Assembly: GCF_014654205.1 (NCBI RefSeq)
Contig: NZ_BNAW01000008.1
Span: 124,001-188,000, forward strand
DNA length: 64,000 nucleotides
Direction of reading: 5' to 3'
From: Amycolatopsis bullii
Lineage (GTDB): Bacteria > Actinomycetota > Actinomycetes > Mycobacteriales > Pseudonocardiaceae
Part shown: positions 42,081 to 50,665 of the stretch, in pieces
Numbering within the stretch: the first letter of the stretch is position 1
Layout of the letters: each line of letters starts with the position of its first letter
The notes under the pieces: generated by a model
What the model was told of the DNA's origin: nothing
Seen by the model: only the letters and a program-made list of their open reading frames with translations
Database searches by the model: none
Position numbers and translations under genes: made by a program

Positions 42081-42957
42081 CTAGCGCGAGATTGGCTCTG
42101 GAGTTCGGGTGGGGCAGAAGCCGTCGGCGACAGCCGTGTGCGTGGTGCAGTCCATGATCCGCGCTCGCACCCAGGGGTGTTCGTGCAGGCTGGGCGGGAG
42201 CATCGTGGTGTTGTCGATCAAGGCACTCGCGAGCTGGCCGGCGTCGAGGCCATGCGTGTCACCGAGGTGAGCGCCGGTGAGGTCTGCGCCGGTCAGGTCT
42301 ACGCCGGCCAGTTCTACGTAGCGCAGATCGGCACGGTGGAGGTGGGCTCTGTGCAGGCATGCGTCACCGAGCATGGCGCCGCGCAGGTCGGCGTAGTTCA
42401 TGACCGCCCGGGTGAGGTCGGCTCCCCGTAGGTCGGCGCGGCGCATGTCGGCTCCGGTGAAGTAGATCGACGCGAGCCGGGGTGGGTGGTCGAATTCGTG
42501 CGTTCGGATCGAGACGCGTGGCAGCGCGGTGTCGATCAGGATGGGCAGGTGAGCTTCCGTGCGTGGGGGACGGCGCGCGATCACGGTCATCACGGCTTAC
42601 CGGTTGGGCGGGGTCGAGCCACGGTGGTTTCAGCGCCTCGGCTTCGTCGGGACGTGGCGGGAGGTTCGATCGGGCGCGTACGTAGCTGCACAGCAGCTCG
42701 AGGATTGCCGCGTGGTCGCGCGGCGATTCTCTCCAAATCTGTTCAAGGCCGTAGATGCCGCCGAGGCGTTCCTCGGGGGTGGGGGCGCCGAGCTGTGCGG
42801 CCGCCTTGTGGAAGCGTTCGGTGACCTGGCCGCGTCGAGCCAGCACGAACGATCGAGCGCTGAAGGCCGCTCCGCTGAGGGTTGCGGCGCCGCCGAGGGC
42901 AATCAGCACCGTTTGACGGACCGTGTTGAGCGCGTCGGCTTGTCCCTTCCCTCGCAT
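42081..42957 (-). pseudogene. Frameshifted membrane pentapeptide-repeat gene
   Basis: The 5' part from ATG 42957 has a transmembrane helix (VLIALGGAATLSGAAFSARSF) and the usual neck (RFHKAAAQLGA, RLGGIYGLEQIWRESPRDHA). At about 42600 the reading moves frame to MTVIARRPP and the pentapeptide repeats (ADMRRADLRGADLTRAVMNY, GADLTGAHL). In related proteins these parts are one chain, so a single-base change splits the gene. The second part has its own GTG-ATG start but no ribosome site, so independent translation is doubtful. Confidence 0.65.
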
Positions 42958-43608
42958 GTTCCGGACAGTGTCGGTGCGTAGGCGCCTTGGTCGCACGGCT
43001 GCTGTACCGGAGCGTGGCCAAGAGACGTGTGTCTGCATCAGCCGTCAGTAGTACCAATATGGGTATTATGTCGATTTTGTGCGAAGGTGTCGACGACGAG
43101 GCGGCAGGCTGTCGGGGTTCCGATTGCTGTCGAGTTCGCTCGGCAGTGGTAATAGTGTCGTCCTTCCGGTTGAGGAGCGATCGGTGGCAGCAGTTGCCGC
43201 ACGTCGATCGAGTGGTTCGAGCTACGGCCACAGTTGGGAGCATGACACCCTCGGAGCCGGCTGTGTACCGGCTTCTGGGATCGACATTCAGAGCGTTGGA
43301 GCGCTCCGAGCGTCATCGGCGGCCTCTCCGCAAGCGGGGAGGCCGCCCTTTCGTGACTCTTCGTATCACCGCGTTGCAAGAAGCCTATTGCTGCGCGTCT
43401 ACTCCTGAGACCGTCCGCGCGACGACCGGCGCCTACGGCACGCCGAGCGAATCCGGTTCGATCAGTCCGGACGTATCCACGGGCCGGTCGTGACCCCGGC
43501 GATAGACGGTCGGAGACCGGGTGATGGCCCACTGACCTCGGACATTGCCTCGATGGTGACTAGACCGCGCTTGGCGCACATCACGACGCGTGGCTAAGGG
43601 CGCATGCC
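42958..43608. other. 651-bp gap with a strong hairpin
   Basis: No gene with a motif is seen. The only notable item is the hairpin at 43318-43347; the insertion sequence follows. Confidence 0.4.
43318..43347. terminator. Strong GC-rich hairpin, possible terminator
   Basis: GGCGGCCTCTCCG (43318-43330) pairs with CGGGGAGGCCGCC (43335-43347) apart from one T-G wobble, with loop CAAG. On the plus strand CTTTCG follows, a weak T-run. No certain gene ends here, so the function is open. Confidence 0.5.
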
Positions 43609-44593
43609 CTAGACGAGTAATGCGTAACTCGGGTTAGTGGTCGTAGGCGGTTAGGGATCGGGTGACGGGCTGCCCGGTGGCGCGGTTGTGCCAGATGGCG
43701 GCGGTGAGGGCGAGGGGGCGTTGGGCGACGCGGACTCCGACGCCTTCAATGGTGCGTCCGCCGTGCTCTTCGACGTTGAGCTGGCCTTTGAGGGTGTCGT
43801 TGACCGATTCGATGAGCTGGCGGATGGACTTGAGCAGCGGTTCGCCCGGGTGAGGCGTGCGGTTGCGGTAGGACGGCCGGATCAGCCGGATCCCGCGTTC
43901 GGTGAGGTAGTGGTCGAGTTCGCGGGAGACGTAGCCCTTGTCGGCGATGATCAGCAGACCCGGACGGTCGGCGAGCAGATGGGGTTCGTGGTCGCAGATC
44001 GCCATGAGCACCTGCCGCTCGTCGACCTTGGGATCGGCCCGCGCCCAGGCGATAGGCAGTCCGGCTGGAGTGCAGACCAGATGCAGGCGCAGGCCCCAGA
44101 ACCAACGCGAGTGCGAGCGGCAGAAGCCGTACTTGGCCCAGCCGGCCAACTGTGAGCGCTTGACCGTCGGCCGGGACCGGCCGCACTCCACCAGGGTCGA
44201 GTCGACGATCCAGGTCGCGTCGGCCCACAGGTCCGTGTCCGCCGCCAGCCAGCGCATAACCTGCTTGACCAGCGGCAACGCGGCGCGCAGGCGACGGTTG
44301 TAGCCGGACTGGCCCGGCAGGTACCGGAACGCGCCGGGCATGCGGACGGGCAGGAATCGCAGCCAGCGGGCCTCGGAGGTGAATCCCAGCAACGCCTGGG
44401 CCACCGCCAGGGTCACCAGCTCCGCGTCGGTCAGCTTCGGCGGTCTACCCATCCGTCGCCTGCCGACAAGGTGGTCGTCGATCTTGACGTAGAGTGCGGT
44501 GAGAAGGGTGTTCAGGTCGGTCGTCACAAACTGATCTTGAACACCCTTCGCCCATCTCTGATCACCAGCCAGACTTACGCATCACTCGTCTAG
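43609..44593. mobile_element. IS982-family insertion sequence
   Basis: Terminal inverted repeats CTAGACGAGTAATGCGTAACTC (43609-43630) and, reversed, CTAGACGAGTGATGCGTAAGTC (44593-44572) match at 20 of 22 bases and enclose one transposase gene. Length is 985 bp, usual for IS982. I see no clean target duplication. Confidence 0.88.
43634..44527 (-). CDS. IS982-family transposase
   Basis: A 297-residue transposase, intact. It has KLTDAELVTLAVAQALLGF at the N-terminus and a DDE domain: first Asp in WIVDSTLVE, second in LIIADKGYVSRELD, Glu in RQLIESVNDTLKGQL. It fills almost the whole element between the terminal repeats, so it could still be active. Confidence 0.92.
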   Translation of the reverse strand: MTTDLNTLLTALYVKIDDHLVGRRRMGRPPKLTDAELVTLAVAQALLGFTSEARWLRFLPVRMPGAFRYLPGQSGYNRRLRAALPLVKQVMRWLAADTDLWADATWIVDSTLVECGRSRPTVKRSQLAGWAKYGFCRSHSRWFWGLRLHLVCTPAGLPIAWARADPKVDERQVLMAICDHEPHLLADRPGLLIIADKGYVSRELDHYLTERGIRLIRPSYRNRTPHPGEPLLKSIRQLIESVNDTLKGQLNVEEHGGRTIEGVGVRVAQRPLALTAAIWHNRATGQPVTRSLTAYDH

Positions 44594-44950
44594 AGCATCC
44601 GCTTGGCACGTCGGGGAATCTGACCTTTGGGAGTCCTCCAGGAGAAGATCCTCATTGACGTCGGCGGCGGGCGATCGCGCGGAGCGCCAGCTCGTGCGGC
44701 AACCGCCGCTCCTCCTGAGCATGCGCCAGGAACGCTCTGGCGCTGGTCGGCGATCTACTCGGTGCCATCAATACGCCTGCTCGTATCGCCATGACAAGCT
44801 CTCAGACCAGGTGATGTGACGGCCGGTCAGTTTCAACCCAGCCGAATCCGCGCCCCGCGGCAAACCCGTCCAGGTGTCCAGAAACATCGGGGCGGTTGAC
44901 GAGTTGATATTTCTGGCGGATGCTGAAGCTAATGGTGTCGATGTAGGCAG
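44594..44950. other. 357-bp gap between IS982 copy and Rep/xis region
   Basis: A minus-strand frame of about 46 residues (ending RAIARRRRQ, stop near 44650) is possible but unsupported. No integrase remnant is recognised. Confidence 0.35.
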
Positions 44951-46690
44951 TCAGTTGGATCCGTGGCACCAGCCTCCCCTGCTTCGTAGCTCCGGAGGTT
45001 TGCGATGTCCGATTCCACTGTGAGCACGCCGCGTTTCCTGACTGTCCGTCAGGCGGCTGACTTGCTCGGTGTCTCTGCGATGACCATCTACCGTGCCGTA
45101 GACGAGGGTTCCTTCCCAGCGATTCGAATGCGTGGGCGTATCTCGATCCCCACAAAGGCCATCGACGCGATGGAGGAAGTCGCCATCTCGGAGATGAGGA
45201 CGGTCTCCTCCGATGAGGTCACGCTGCCTATGAGGGACAGCCTCGATGCTGGCGGTAGGTGAAGGTCCTTCTTTGGGGCGTCGAGAGCCGATTCCGGTGA
45301 CTGTGGCCCTCAGGCTGTGGTTGAGCGCGAATTGGAGCCTGTCGCGCTGATGCTGCGATCGCAGCCTGAGGGGGTCCGCTTGGCCGAGGGTGGGGGTGTA
45401 CGGAGTGGGGGAAGTTAATTCTGTGTTGTGATTTTCCTCTGCGGCCTCAGTCAAGATGAATGCGTCGCAACCTGTCTTTCCTCCGGTGTACTGGTGCACG
45501 CGTTTGAGCATGCCCAGTTTGAGTGCTGCATCTCGTGCGCGCCGGACAGTCTTAGGATCGAGGTTGGCGCGCTCGGCCCAGTGTCGAATCGAGATAGATC
45601 CCCGTGTGGCGAGGACGGCGTGCGCGAAGGCGTCGAGGGCGGCGTACAGGCTGCTGACGCGTACGCCTGCGATCGTGTCGTTGCGCCCTCCGGGACCGGA
45701 TCTCTGTGCCACATGGCGTTCTACGGCCGCGTGAAGTGCCGCTTGGACCTGCTGGAGTCGGCGAGGTGAGGGTTCACGTACGCCGCCGGTAGCTTGGTGA
45801 GGTCCGAGGCGTATCCGTCGCGGCCGGGTTTCTGTCGCTTCGCGGAGGGCGGGTAACCAGCGGCTGCGGCGCCAGGCGTTCCTTCCGAGGTGGGCAGCCT
45901 GGGTGGGAGAAGCCTGGTGGAAGAGGTTCCATGCCTGCTGTTCGGTGAGGCCACGTTCGGCGGCGGCGATGGTGGTGGCGGGCGCCCAGAACCAGCGTCG
46001 CCAGGCGTTCTGGCCGATCTCGCGGGCTTTGGTGCCGCTGAGGTTGGCGAAGGCCCAGGCGTGCGCGGTGCTGTGGCCGGCGCGGGCAAGGGCGAGGGCG
46101 TGGCCGTATTCGGATTCGGATCTACTGCGGCCGGAGCCGCGTCGCTGGCGCGCGGGTCGCGCTGTACGCGTGGTTGTGGACGTGACGGGCCTGTCTGCGT
46201 CGGCCGTCCTGAGTGTGCAGCTCAGGACGGGGCTGGGCAGGCCGTGCCGGTGCGGAGAGGAGGTGAGCCGGAGGGTGGAGCGGGCGGTAGCGGAGACGTT
46301 CTGTCGGCTGGCGACGGTGCGGACGACGAGCTGGAGCTCGTCCCGCAGGGACGGCGGTGTCTTGATGATGAGGTGGGTGTGGCCGGGGCGGCCGGAGTCG
46401 CGGCGCAGCCAGGGCAGCCCGTGGCGGTCGGCCCAGAGGAGCAGCTGTTCGGCGACCACGTCGCTGGCGTCGACACCGGCGCCAGTGTCTTCGGGGTCGA
46501 TGTCGATGGCGAGCAAAGGTGGCCGGAGTGTGCCGACGATCGCGCGTGCCGCACTGTCGGTGTTGAGGATGTCGGTGGCGTCGTCGAGGTGGTGGGTGAT
46601 CGTGTGTGCGGCGTTGTCGGTGTCGATGACGATGAACGGGGGGCCGAAGAGTGCCTGGTCGAGGCGTGACGGGAGGTAGGCTTCGGGCAT
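44951..46690 (-). CDS. Prim-pol-like replication protein (RepPP-type), C-terminal extent uncertain
   Basis: 579-residue frame. The N-terminal third looks like an archaeo-eukaryotic primase fold: LLAIDIDPED (catalytic Asp pair) and GRPGHTHLIIKTP (His motif), then RLTSSPHRHG. A winged HTH follows at about 355-420 (SISIRHWAERANLDPKTVRRARD). Prim-pol Rep proteins start replication of some actinomycete conjugative elements. The last 100 residues (after about 45262) are antisense to the xis gene and low in recognisable structure; they may be translated only because no stop occurs. Confidence 0.6.
   Translation of the reverse strand: MPEAYLPSRLDQALFGPPFIVIDTDNAAHTITHHLDDATDILNTDSAARAIVGTLRPPLLAIDIDPEDTGAGVDASDVVAEQLLLWADRHGLPWLRRDSGRPGHTHLIIKTPPSLRDELQLVVRTVASRQNVSATARSTLRLTSSPHRHGLPSPVLSCTLRTADADRPVTSTTTRTARPARQRRGSGRSRSESEYGHALALARAGHSTAHAWAFANLSGTKAREIGQNAWRRWFWAPATTIAAAERGLTEQQAWNLFHQASPTQAAHLGRNAWRRSRWLPALREATETRPRRIRLGPHQATGGVREPSPRRLQQVQAALHAAVERHVAQRSGPGGRNDTIAGVRVSSLYAALDAFAHAVLATRGSISIRHWAERANLDPKTVRRARDAALKLGMLKRVHQYTGGKTGCDAFILTEAAEENHNTELTSPTPYTPTLGQADPLRLRSQHQRDRLQFALNHSLRATVTGIGSRRPKEGPSPTASIEAVPHRQRDLIGGDRPHLRDGDFLHRVDGLCGDRDTPTHSNRWEGTLVYGTVDGHRRDTEQVSRLTDSQETRRAHSGIGHRKPPELRSRGGWCHGSN
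45005..45262 (+). CDS. Excisionase-family HTH protein
   Basis: An 85-residue protein with the Xis-type winged HTH: FLTVRQAADLLGVSAMTIYRAVDEGSFPAIRMRGR-like layout, ending in a variable acidic tail. CGGAGG precedes ATG 45005. It lies entirely antisense to the 3' part of the Rep frame. No integrase gene stands beside it; the IS982 copy ends 410 bp upstream. Confidence 0.85.
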   Translation: MSDSTVSTPRFLTVRQAADLLGVSAMTIYRAVDEGSFPAIRMRGRISIPTKAIDAMEEVAISEMRTVSSDEVTLPMRDSLDAGGR

Positions 46691-46732
46691 GGGAAGTCCT
46701 TGGGGGCTCGGCGTGGCGCGGCGAGGTGTTGG

Positions 46733-47830
46733 TCAGGTCGGGACGTCGGCTGGAGCGCGCCAGGGCCAGCGCAGCGGCGGCGCGAGGGCACCCAGGCCTG
46801 TCGCCGAGGTATCGATGCGCAGGATGACGGCGGTCCAGGTCATCCCGATGCCGATGCCGAGCAGCGCGACGTAGTCGCCTGGGCTGACGGCGCCTCGGGC
46901 GAGCAGGTGAGTGAGGCCGATGATCTGGTCGTTGGGTCCGATGTGGCCCCATTGGTCGCCGGCGTGGCAGAGGGTGCGGTCGGCGGTGATGCCGAGCGGT
47001 TGCAGACATTGGGTGTTGAGGAGGTGTCGGCCGTAGTGCGGCAGCAGCACCCAGCGCAGCTGGTCGAGGCCGAGGTCGGCGTCGTGGAGCGCTTCGTCGA
47101 TGACGGCGCGTATGCCATCGTGGTTGCGGCGGATGACCGAGTCGGAGCCGACGACATCGGTGTACTGGCGTTTGCGCTCGCGGATTCGTTCGATGCCGAG
47201 CTCGGTGGTGCCGGCGGGGGCGAAGTGGTGGTTGCCGCGGTGGAGTTGTTCGAGGGTGGGGTCGATGTAGGAGCTGGTGGCGAGGATGTGGGCGAGGCCG
47301 GGGTGGCGGCCGAGGATGAGGGCGGAGCCGCCGTCGCCGTAGGCGATGCCGTGGTCGGCGGTGAGGTGGTCGAAGGCGGGTGGGCCGAAGGTTTCGCCGC
47401 CGGTGAGCAGGACGGTGTCGAGGTCGGGGCTGCCGGCGAGGACGCGGGCGGAGATGTCGATGCCGCCGGCGAGGCTGTTGCTCATGGCGTTGAGCTCGGT
47501 GGCGATCCCGGGGCCGGCGGGGAGGCCGAGGCGGGAGCGGACGTAGGCGGCGCGGGACCAGAAGTCGATGCCGCGGCTGCCGCGCCAGATCGCGGCGTGG
47601 AAGTGCAGGTCGGGAACGGGCAGCGATCCGGTGGTGGTCATGGCCATGCTGGCGAGCGCGTTGCGGCCGGCCCGGACTGCGAGATCCATCCCGGTGCTGT
47701 CGCGGGCGATCGACACGGCGCGCTGGCTGGTCGCGCCGCGCAGTGTCCGGCTGGACTCGAGGTCGTCGATGGCGACGATCTCGCCGAGCGCGGCGCCGAC
47801 GCCGCGCAGGTGGAGGTTCTTCCAGCGCAT
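46733..47830 (-). CDS. 3-oxoacyl-ACP synthase III-like protein, catalytic Cys apparently missing
   Basis: 365 residues with the KAS III thiolase fold: C-terminal GHIGPNDQIIGLTHLLARGAV and YVALLGIGIGMTW, and His in LPHYGRHLL. Where FabH has A-C-x-G, this protein has ELNAMSNSLAGG (Met116), so the acyl-accepting Cys is absent. The Asn/His pair is roughly kept. It could be a transacylase or a binding relative. ATG 47830 lies 2 bp after the stop of the small gene upstream. Confidence 0.72.
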   Translation of the reverse strand: MRWKNLHLRGVGAALGEIVAIDDLESSRTLRGATSQRAVSIARDSTGMDLAVRAGRNALASMAMTTTGSLPVPDLHFHAAIWRGSRGIDFWSRAAYVRSRLGLPAGPGIATELNAMSNSLAGGIDISARVLAGSPDLDTVLLTGGETFGPPAFDHLTADHGIAYGDGGSALILGRHPGLAHILATSSYIDPTLEQLHRGNHHFAPAGTTELGIERIRERKRQYTDVVGSDSVIRRNHDGIRAVIDEALHDADLGLDQLRWVLLPHYGRHLLNTQCLQPLGITADRTLCHAGDQWGHIGPNDQIIGLTHLLARGAVSPGDYVALLGIGIGMTWTAVILRIDTSATGLGALAPPLRWPWRAPADVPT

Positions 47831-47832
47831 CG

Positions 47833-48030
47833 TTAACACCGCCCCGTCTGGCTGGGGCGTGTCGAGGTGTCGGTGTGGTCGGTGATGATGGCGTCGACCG
47901 AGCCGTAGTAGGCCCGGAGATGATGGGTCTTGATTCCGACGCAGGCGGCGATTTCGTCGAGCGTGAGCGGTCCGCCAGGCGGCGGCTGGTCGAGCAGGTC
48001 GCGGACGGTGTCGGTGATCCAGGTGCGCAT
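47833..48030 (-). CDS. Short TetR-HTH-like protein
   Basis: 65 residues with LTLDEIAACVGIKTHHLRAYYGSVDAII, which copies the TetR helix-turn-helix, but no ligand domain follows. Either a truncated regulator or a small stand-alone DNA-binding protein. It starts just after a 100-bp gap from the cupin gene and runs into the KAS III-like gene. Confidence 0.5.
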   Translation of the reverse strand: MRTWITDTVRDLLDQPPPGGPLTLDEIAACVGIKTHHLRAYYGSVDAIITDHTDTSTRPSQTGRC

Positions 48031-48135
48031 GGGTCTCCCCGGTCGAGCGGCTGGTGTGGCACGCCAGGTGACGGGAGGGCGCCGAACAGACTGATCGGCG
48101 GGTGGCGTGGCGCTGGACGGAGGGTGAGAGCGGAG

Positions 48136-48609
48136 TCAGGTTCGGCGGGCGCGGCCGCTGCGCCGGGTGAGCAGAGCCTTGTGGTGGGCGCGGCGCAGGT
48201 CGGGGATCTGGTCGCGGGCGACAGGGTCGAGTTCGGGCATGCGGTGGATGTCGGTGTCGAAGCCGGGGTCGGTGCGGAAGACCAGGGCGAGGACGGAGGC
48301 GTTGTTGCTCAGGTTGACCACCGCATACGGCAGCGTCGGCGGGATGTAGATGATGTCCCCGGCACGGGGGTGGAACGGTTGCATGGTGTTGCCGGATAGG
48401 ACGGCGACGTGGCCGCTGATGATCGCGACCGCGGTTTCGGTTGCGTCGTGGCGTTGCGGGGCCAGGGTGGTGGCTCCAGGCAGGTGCATCCGGCCACCGG
48501 AGAGTGCGCGGGCGGGCACGATCCCGGTGCGGAGGATCGGGGTGAGCGTCTCGCCTTCGTCGGCAAGCTGGCCGGCGGCGGACGGCGTCGGCGTGGTCGT
48601 GGTGTCCAT
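48136..48609 (-). CDS. Cupin-domain protein
   Basis: A 157-residue single cupin: HLPGATTLAPQRHD, AVAIISGHVAVLSG, then the second motif GDIIYIPPTLPYAVVNLS. The metal-binding His set is incomplete, so a metal-free sugar- or acid-binding role is possible. It is within the same leftward cluster as the KAS III-like and MetE-like genes. Confidence 0.75.
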   Translation of the reverse strand: MDTTTTPTPSAAGQLADEGETLTPILRTGIVPARALSGGRMHLPGATTLAPQRHDATETAVAIISGHVAVLSGNTMQPFHPRAGDIIYIPPTLPYAVVNLSNNASVLALVFRTDPGFDTDIHRMPELDPVARDQIPDLRRAHHKALLTRRSGRARRT

Positions 48610-48631
48610 CTCGGCAGTCCTCTCGGTGGGT

Positions 48632-49738
48632 TCAGCGGGCCGGGGTGTCGGTGGTGTGGTGGGCGAGTTCGCAGGCGAGCGCGGCGTTGGCGACGGCGTC
48701 GGGGACGAGCCGGCGGCCGTGGCCGCAGGCGGCGGCGACCGCGAGCACGGGCCGGTCCAGCTCGGTCTCGACCAGCCTGAGCGCGGTGCGGGAGTCTTTG
48801 GGGTGGGTTTCGTCGACGAGTCCGGCGACGACGTCGATGTCGCGGCGCAGGTGTCGCAGTGCGCGGTAGAACCGCGGATCCGTCGGGGGCGCTTGGGTGC
48901 CGGTGCACATCGGGATGTGCGCGGTTGGCATCGGGAGCCGCAGCCGCTGAAGCTGCTTGTGCAGCGCGTTGAGGAACTGCACGGCGGGCACGAGGTCGGT
49001 CAGAGCAAACAGCGGCTGGTGGCCGAGGTCGCCGTGGCAGAGGTGGATGCGCCACGTTGCCTCGCGGGGGCCGTCGGCGAAGACCCGGGCGACCTGCTTG
49101 GCCAGCGCCCGCACCGCCGCCGGCCAGAGCGGCCTCGGGGTGCGGTCGAGTGTCGCGAGGACGGCGGGGGTTTCGAGCTGGAAGACGACCTGGTTGCCGT
49201 GCTGGCGGTGGATGGTGTGGACGTCGTCGAGCACGGCCTGGCGAAACGCCGGCAGGTGCGTGACCGCGGCCGCGGGGCTGCCGAAGGTGAACAGCGCCAA
49301 GTCGTAAGGGTTCGGGATCGACACCTGGTGTGGTGGGAAGTCGCGGTCGTCGTGCAGCTGGGCGCGGGCGGCCATGACGGTGTCGGTGTGTGCGGCGCGG
49401 CCGAGGGACAGATCGTCGGGTTCGAGCCAGTGGCCGTGCTTGAGGCGGTAGGTCGGCATGTCGTCGTAGTCGGCGGAGTGGCCGGTCCGGACGGGTTCGA
49501 GCGCGTCGACGGTGGCCAGGCCGTCGAGCCAGTCGATGATCCACCGCGGGTCCGGGTCGCACGGCAGTCCGGTCAACGCAGTGTTGGGGGTGTGGTCGAG
49601 GAACCACTGCATCGTTGCGCGGTGGTCGCCGGTCAGGGTGGCGGGCAGCGAGCCGACGAAGTGCACGGCACGGACGTCCTCGGAGGATGCGTTGTCGAGC
49701 TGGTCGTTGCTGGGGTGGCTGAACACGAGCGTGGACAT
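48632..49738 (-). CDS. UROD/MetE-like superfamily protein
   Basis: A 368-residue TIM-barrel protein resembling cobalamin-independent methionine synthases in the stretch VVFQLETPAVLA and the HLCHGDLGHQPLF motif, which supplies His and Cys candidates for zinc binding. It lacks the N-terminal half of full MetE. GGGGAG precedes ATG 49738. Together with the KAS III-like gene it may belong to a small unknown biosynthetic route involving methyl transfer; this is inference. Confidence 0.65.
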   Translation of the reverse strand: MSTLVFSHPSNDQLDNASSEDVRAVHFVGSLPATLTGDHRATMQWFLDHTPNTALTGLPCDPDPRWIIDWLDGLATVDALEPVRTGHSADYDDMPTYRLKHGHWLEPDDLSLGRAAHTDTVMAARAQLHDDRDFPPHQVSIPNPYDLALFTFGSPAAAVTHLPAFRQAVLDDVHTIHRQHGNQVVFQLETPAVLATLDRTPRPLWPAAVRALAKQVARVFADGPREATWRIHLCHGDLGHQPLFALTDLVPAVQFLNALHKQLQRLRLPMPTAHIPMCTGTQAPPTDPRFYRALRHLRRDIDVVAGLVDETHPKDSRTALRLVETELDRPVLAVAAACGHGRRLVPDAVANAALACELAHHTTDTPAR

Positions 49739-49876
49739 GGGAATCTCCCCTGGTGGGCGAAGTCGGTTGAGTTGTGCGGGGCGTGGGGAGGCCGCCGGCG
49801 GGGACATGGGGAGCGGGAGGGGTGCGCGGGCCCGCAATGGAGGGTTTGGGGGTGCGGGCCCGCGCGGCCTGGAGGG

Positions 49877-50632
49877 TCAGCCGGTGACGGCGACGTGTCC
49901 GGGCTTAGGCTGCGGCTTGGGTGCGGTCCGGTCACCCGGGTTGTCACCCTGCTGGTGCCGCTGGCCCGGCACACCCGGCCGGGAGGTCCCGGGGGAGCCG
50001 GGCTTGTGCGTCGGGGCGGGTCGGGTGCCGGTGGGCATATTGCCTGTCGGCGGCGGCAGGGTGCCGGCGCCGCAGCTGACCGTCGCCACCGTCACCGTGA
50101 TCGCCGTGCCCGTGGTCGGCTTGCTCGACGTCGGCGCGCCGGACTCGTTCGTGCGGGCGGGGGCGGTGCTGGTGGTCACGGTGATGACCCCGGCGGTGCC
50201 GTGGCCGCCGGGTGAGACCTTGAGGTTGCCGCTGCCGCTCTTGGGGGCGCTGGTGGTGATGGCGCCGTTGCGGCAGGTCGCGGTGAACGGCCCGACCGTG
50301 GTCCCGCCGACTCGCAGTGTCGCGACGCGGGCTTCGGCGAATCCGGCGCCGGCCTGCAGGCTGATGCCGTTGGCCACTACGGCACCGCTGGGACTGGACA
50401 CCGAGCCGCCGGCGGAGGTGATAGCACCGCTGCTGGATATGCTCGGCCGGGCGGGTTTGAGGGTTTCACCGCCGGAGACAGAGATCCCGGTCGCCGTCGA
50501 TGTCGCCGCGGCGGCCGCGAGGGCGGGCGGTGCGGCGGTCGCGGGGGTGCAGCTGGAGGCGAAGGTGGTGAGGGTGCCGATGAGCAGCGCTCCGGCTCCG
50601 GCGGCCGCGAGGGCGCTACGGGTGGTGTTCAT
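49877..50632 (-). CDS. Secreted Ser/Thr/Pro-rich protein, choice-of-anchor-P-like
   Basis: 251 residues. An N-terminal signal sequence (AAAGAGALLIGTLTTFASSC) has a possible lipobox Cys. The middle is beta-rich (ISLQAGAGFAEARVATLRVG, FTATCRNGAITTS) and the C-terminus is a Pro/Gly/Thr tail. It is probably exported and cell-wall associated. It lies with two other envelope genes in the same direction. Confidence 0.6.
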   Translation of the reverse strand: MNTTRSALAAAGAGALLIGTLTTFASSCTPATAAPPALAAAAATSTATGISVSGGETLKPARPSISSSGAITSAGGSVSSPSGAVVANGISLQAGAGFAEARVATLRVGGTTVGPFTATCRNGAITTSAPKSGSGNLKVSPGGHGTAGVITVTTSTAPARTNESGAPTSSKPTTGTAITVTVATVSCGAGTLPPPTGNMPTGTRPAPTHKPGSPGTSRPGVPGQRHQQGDNPGDRTAPKPQPKPGHVAVTG

Positions 50633-50665
50633 AGCGGGTTCTCCAGATATGTTGACGCGGTTGGG

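Noticed and set aside
42081..42593. Pentapeptide part as an independent intact gene
   Set aside because: The GTG-ATG start has no ribosome site and homologous proteins have the neck fused to the repeats, so a frameshifted single gene is more likely.
46122..48062. 646-residue minus-strand frame over KAS III-like and Rep genes
   Set aside because: It is extremely Arg/Pro/His-rich and is a shadow of genes with clear motifs in other frames.
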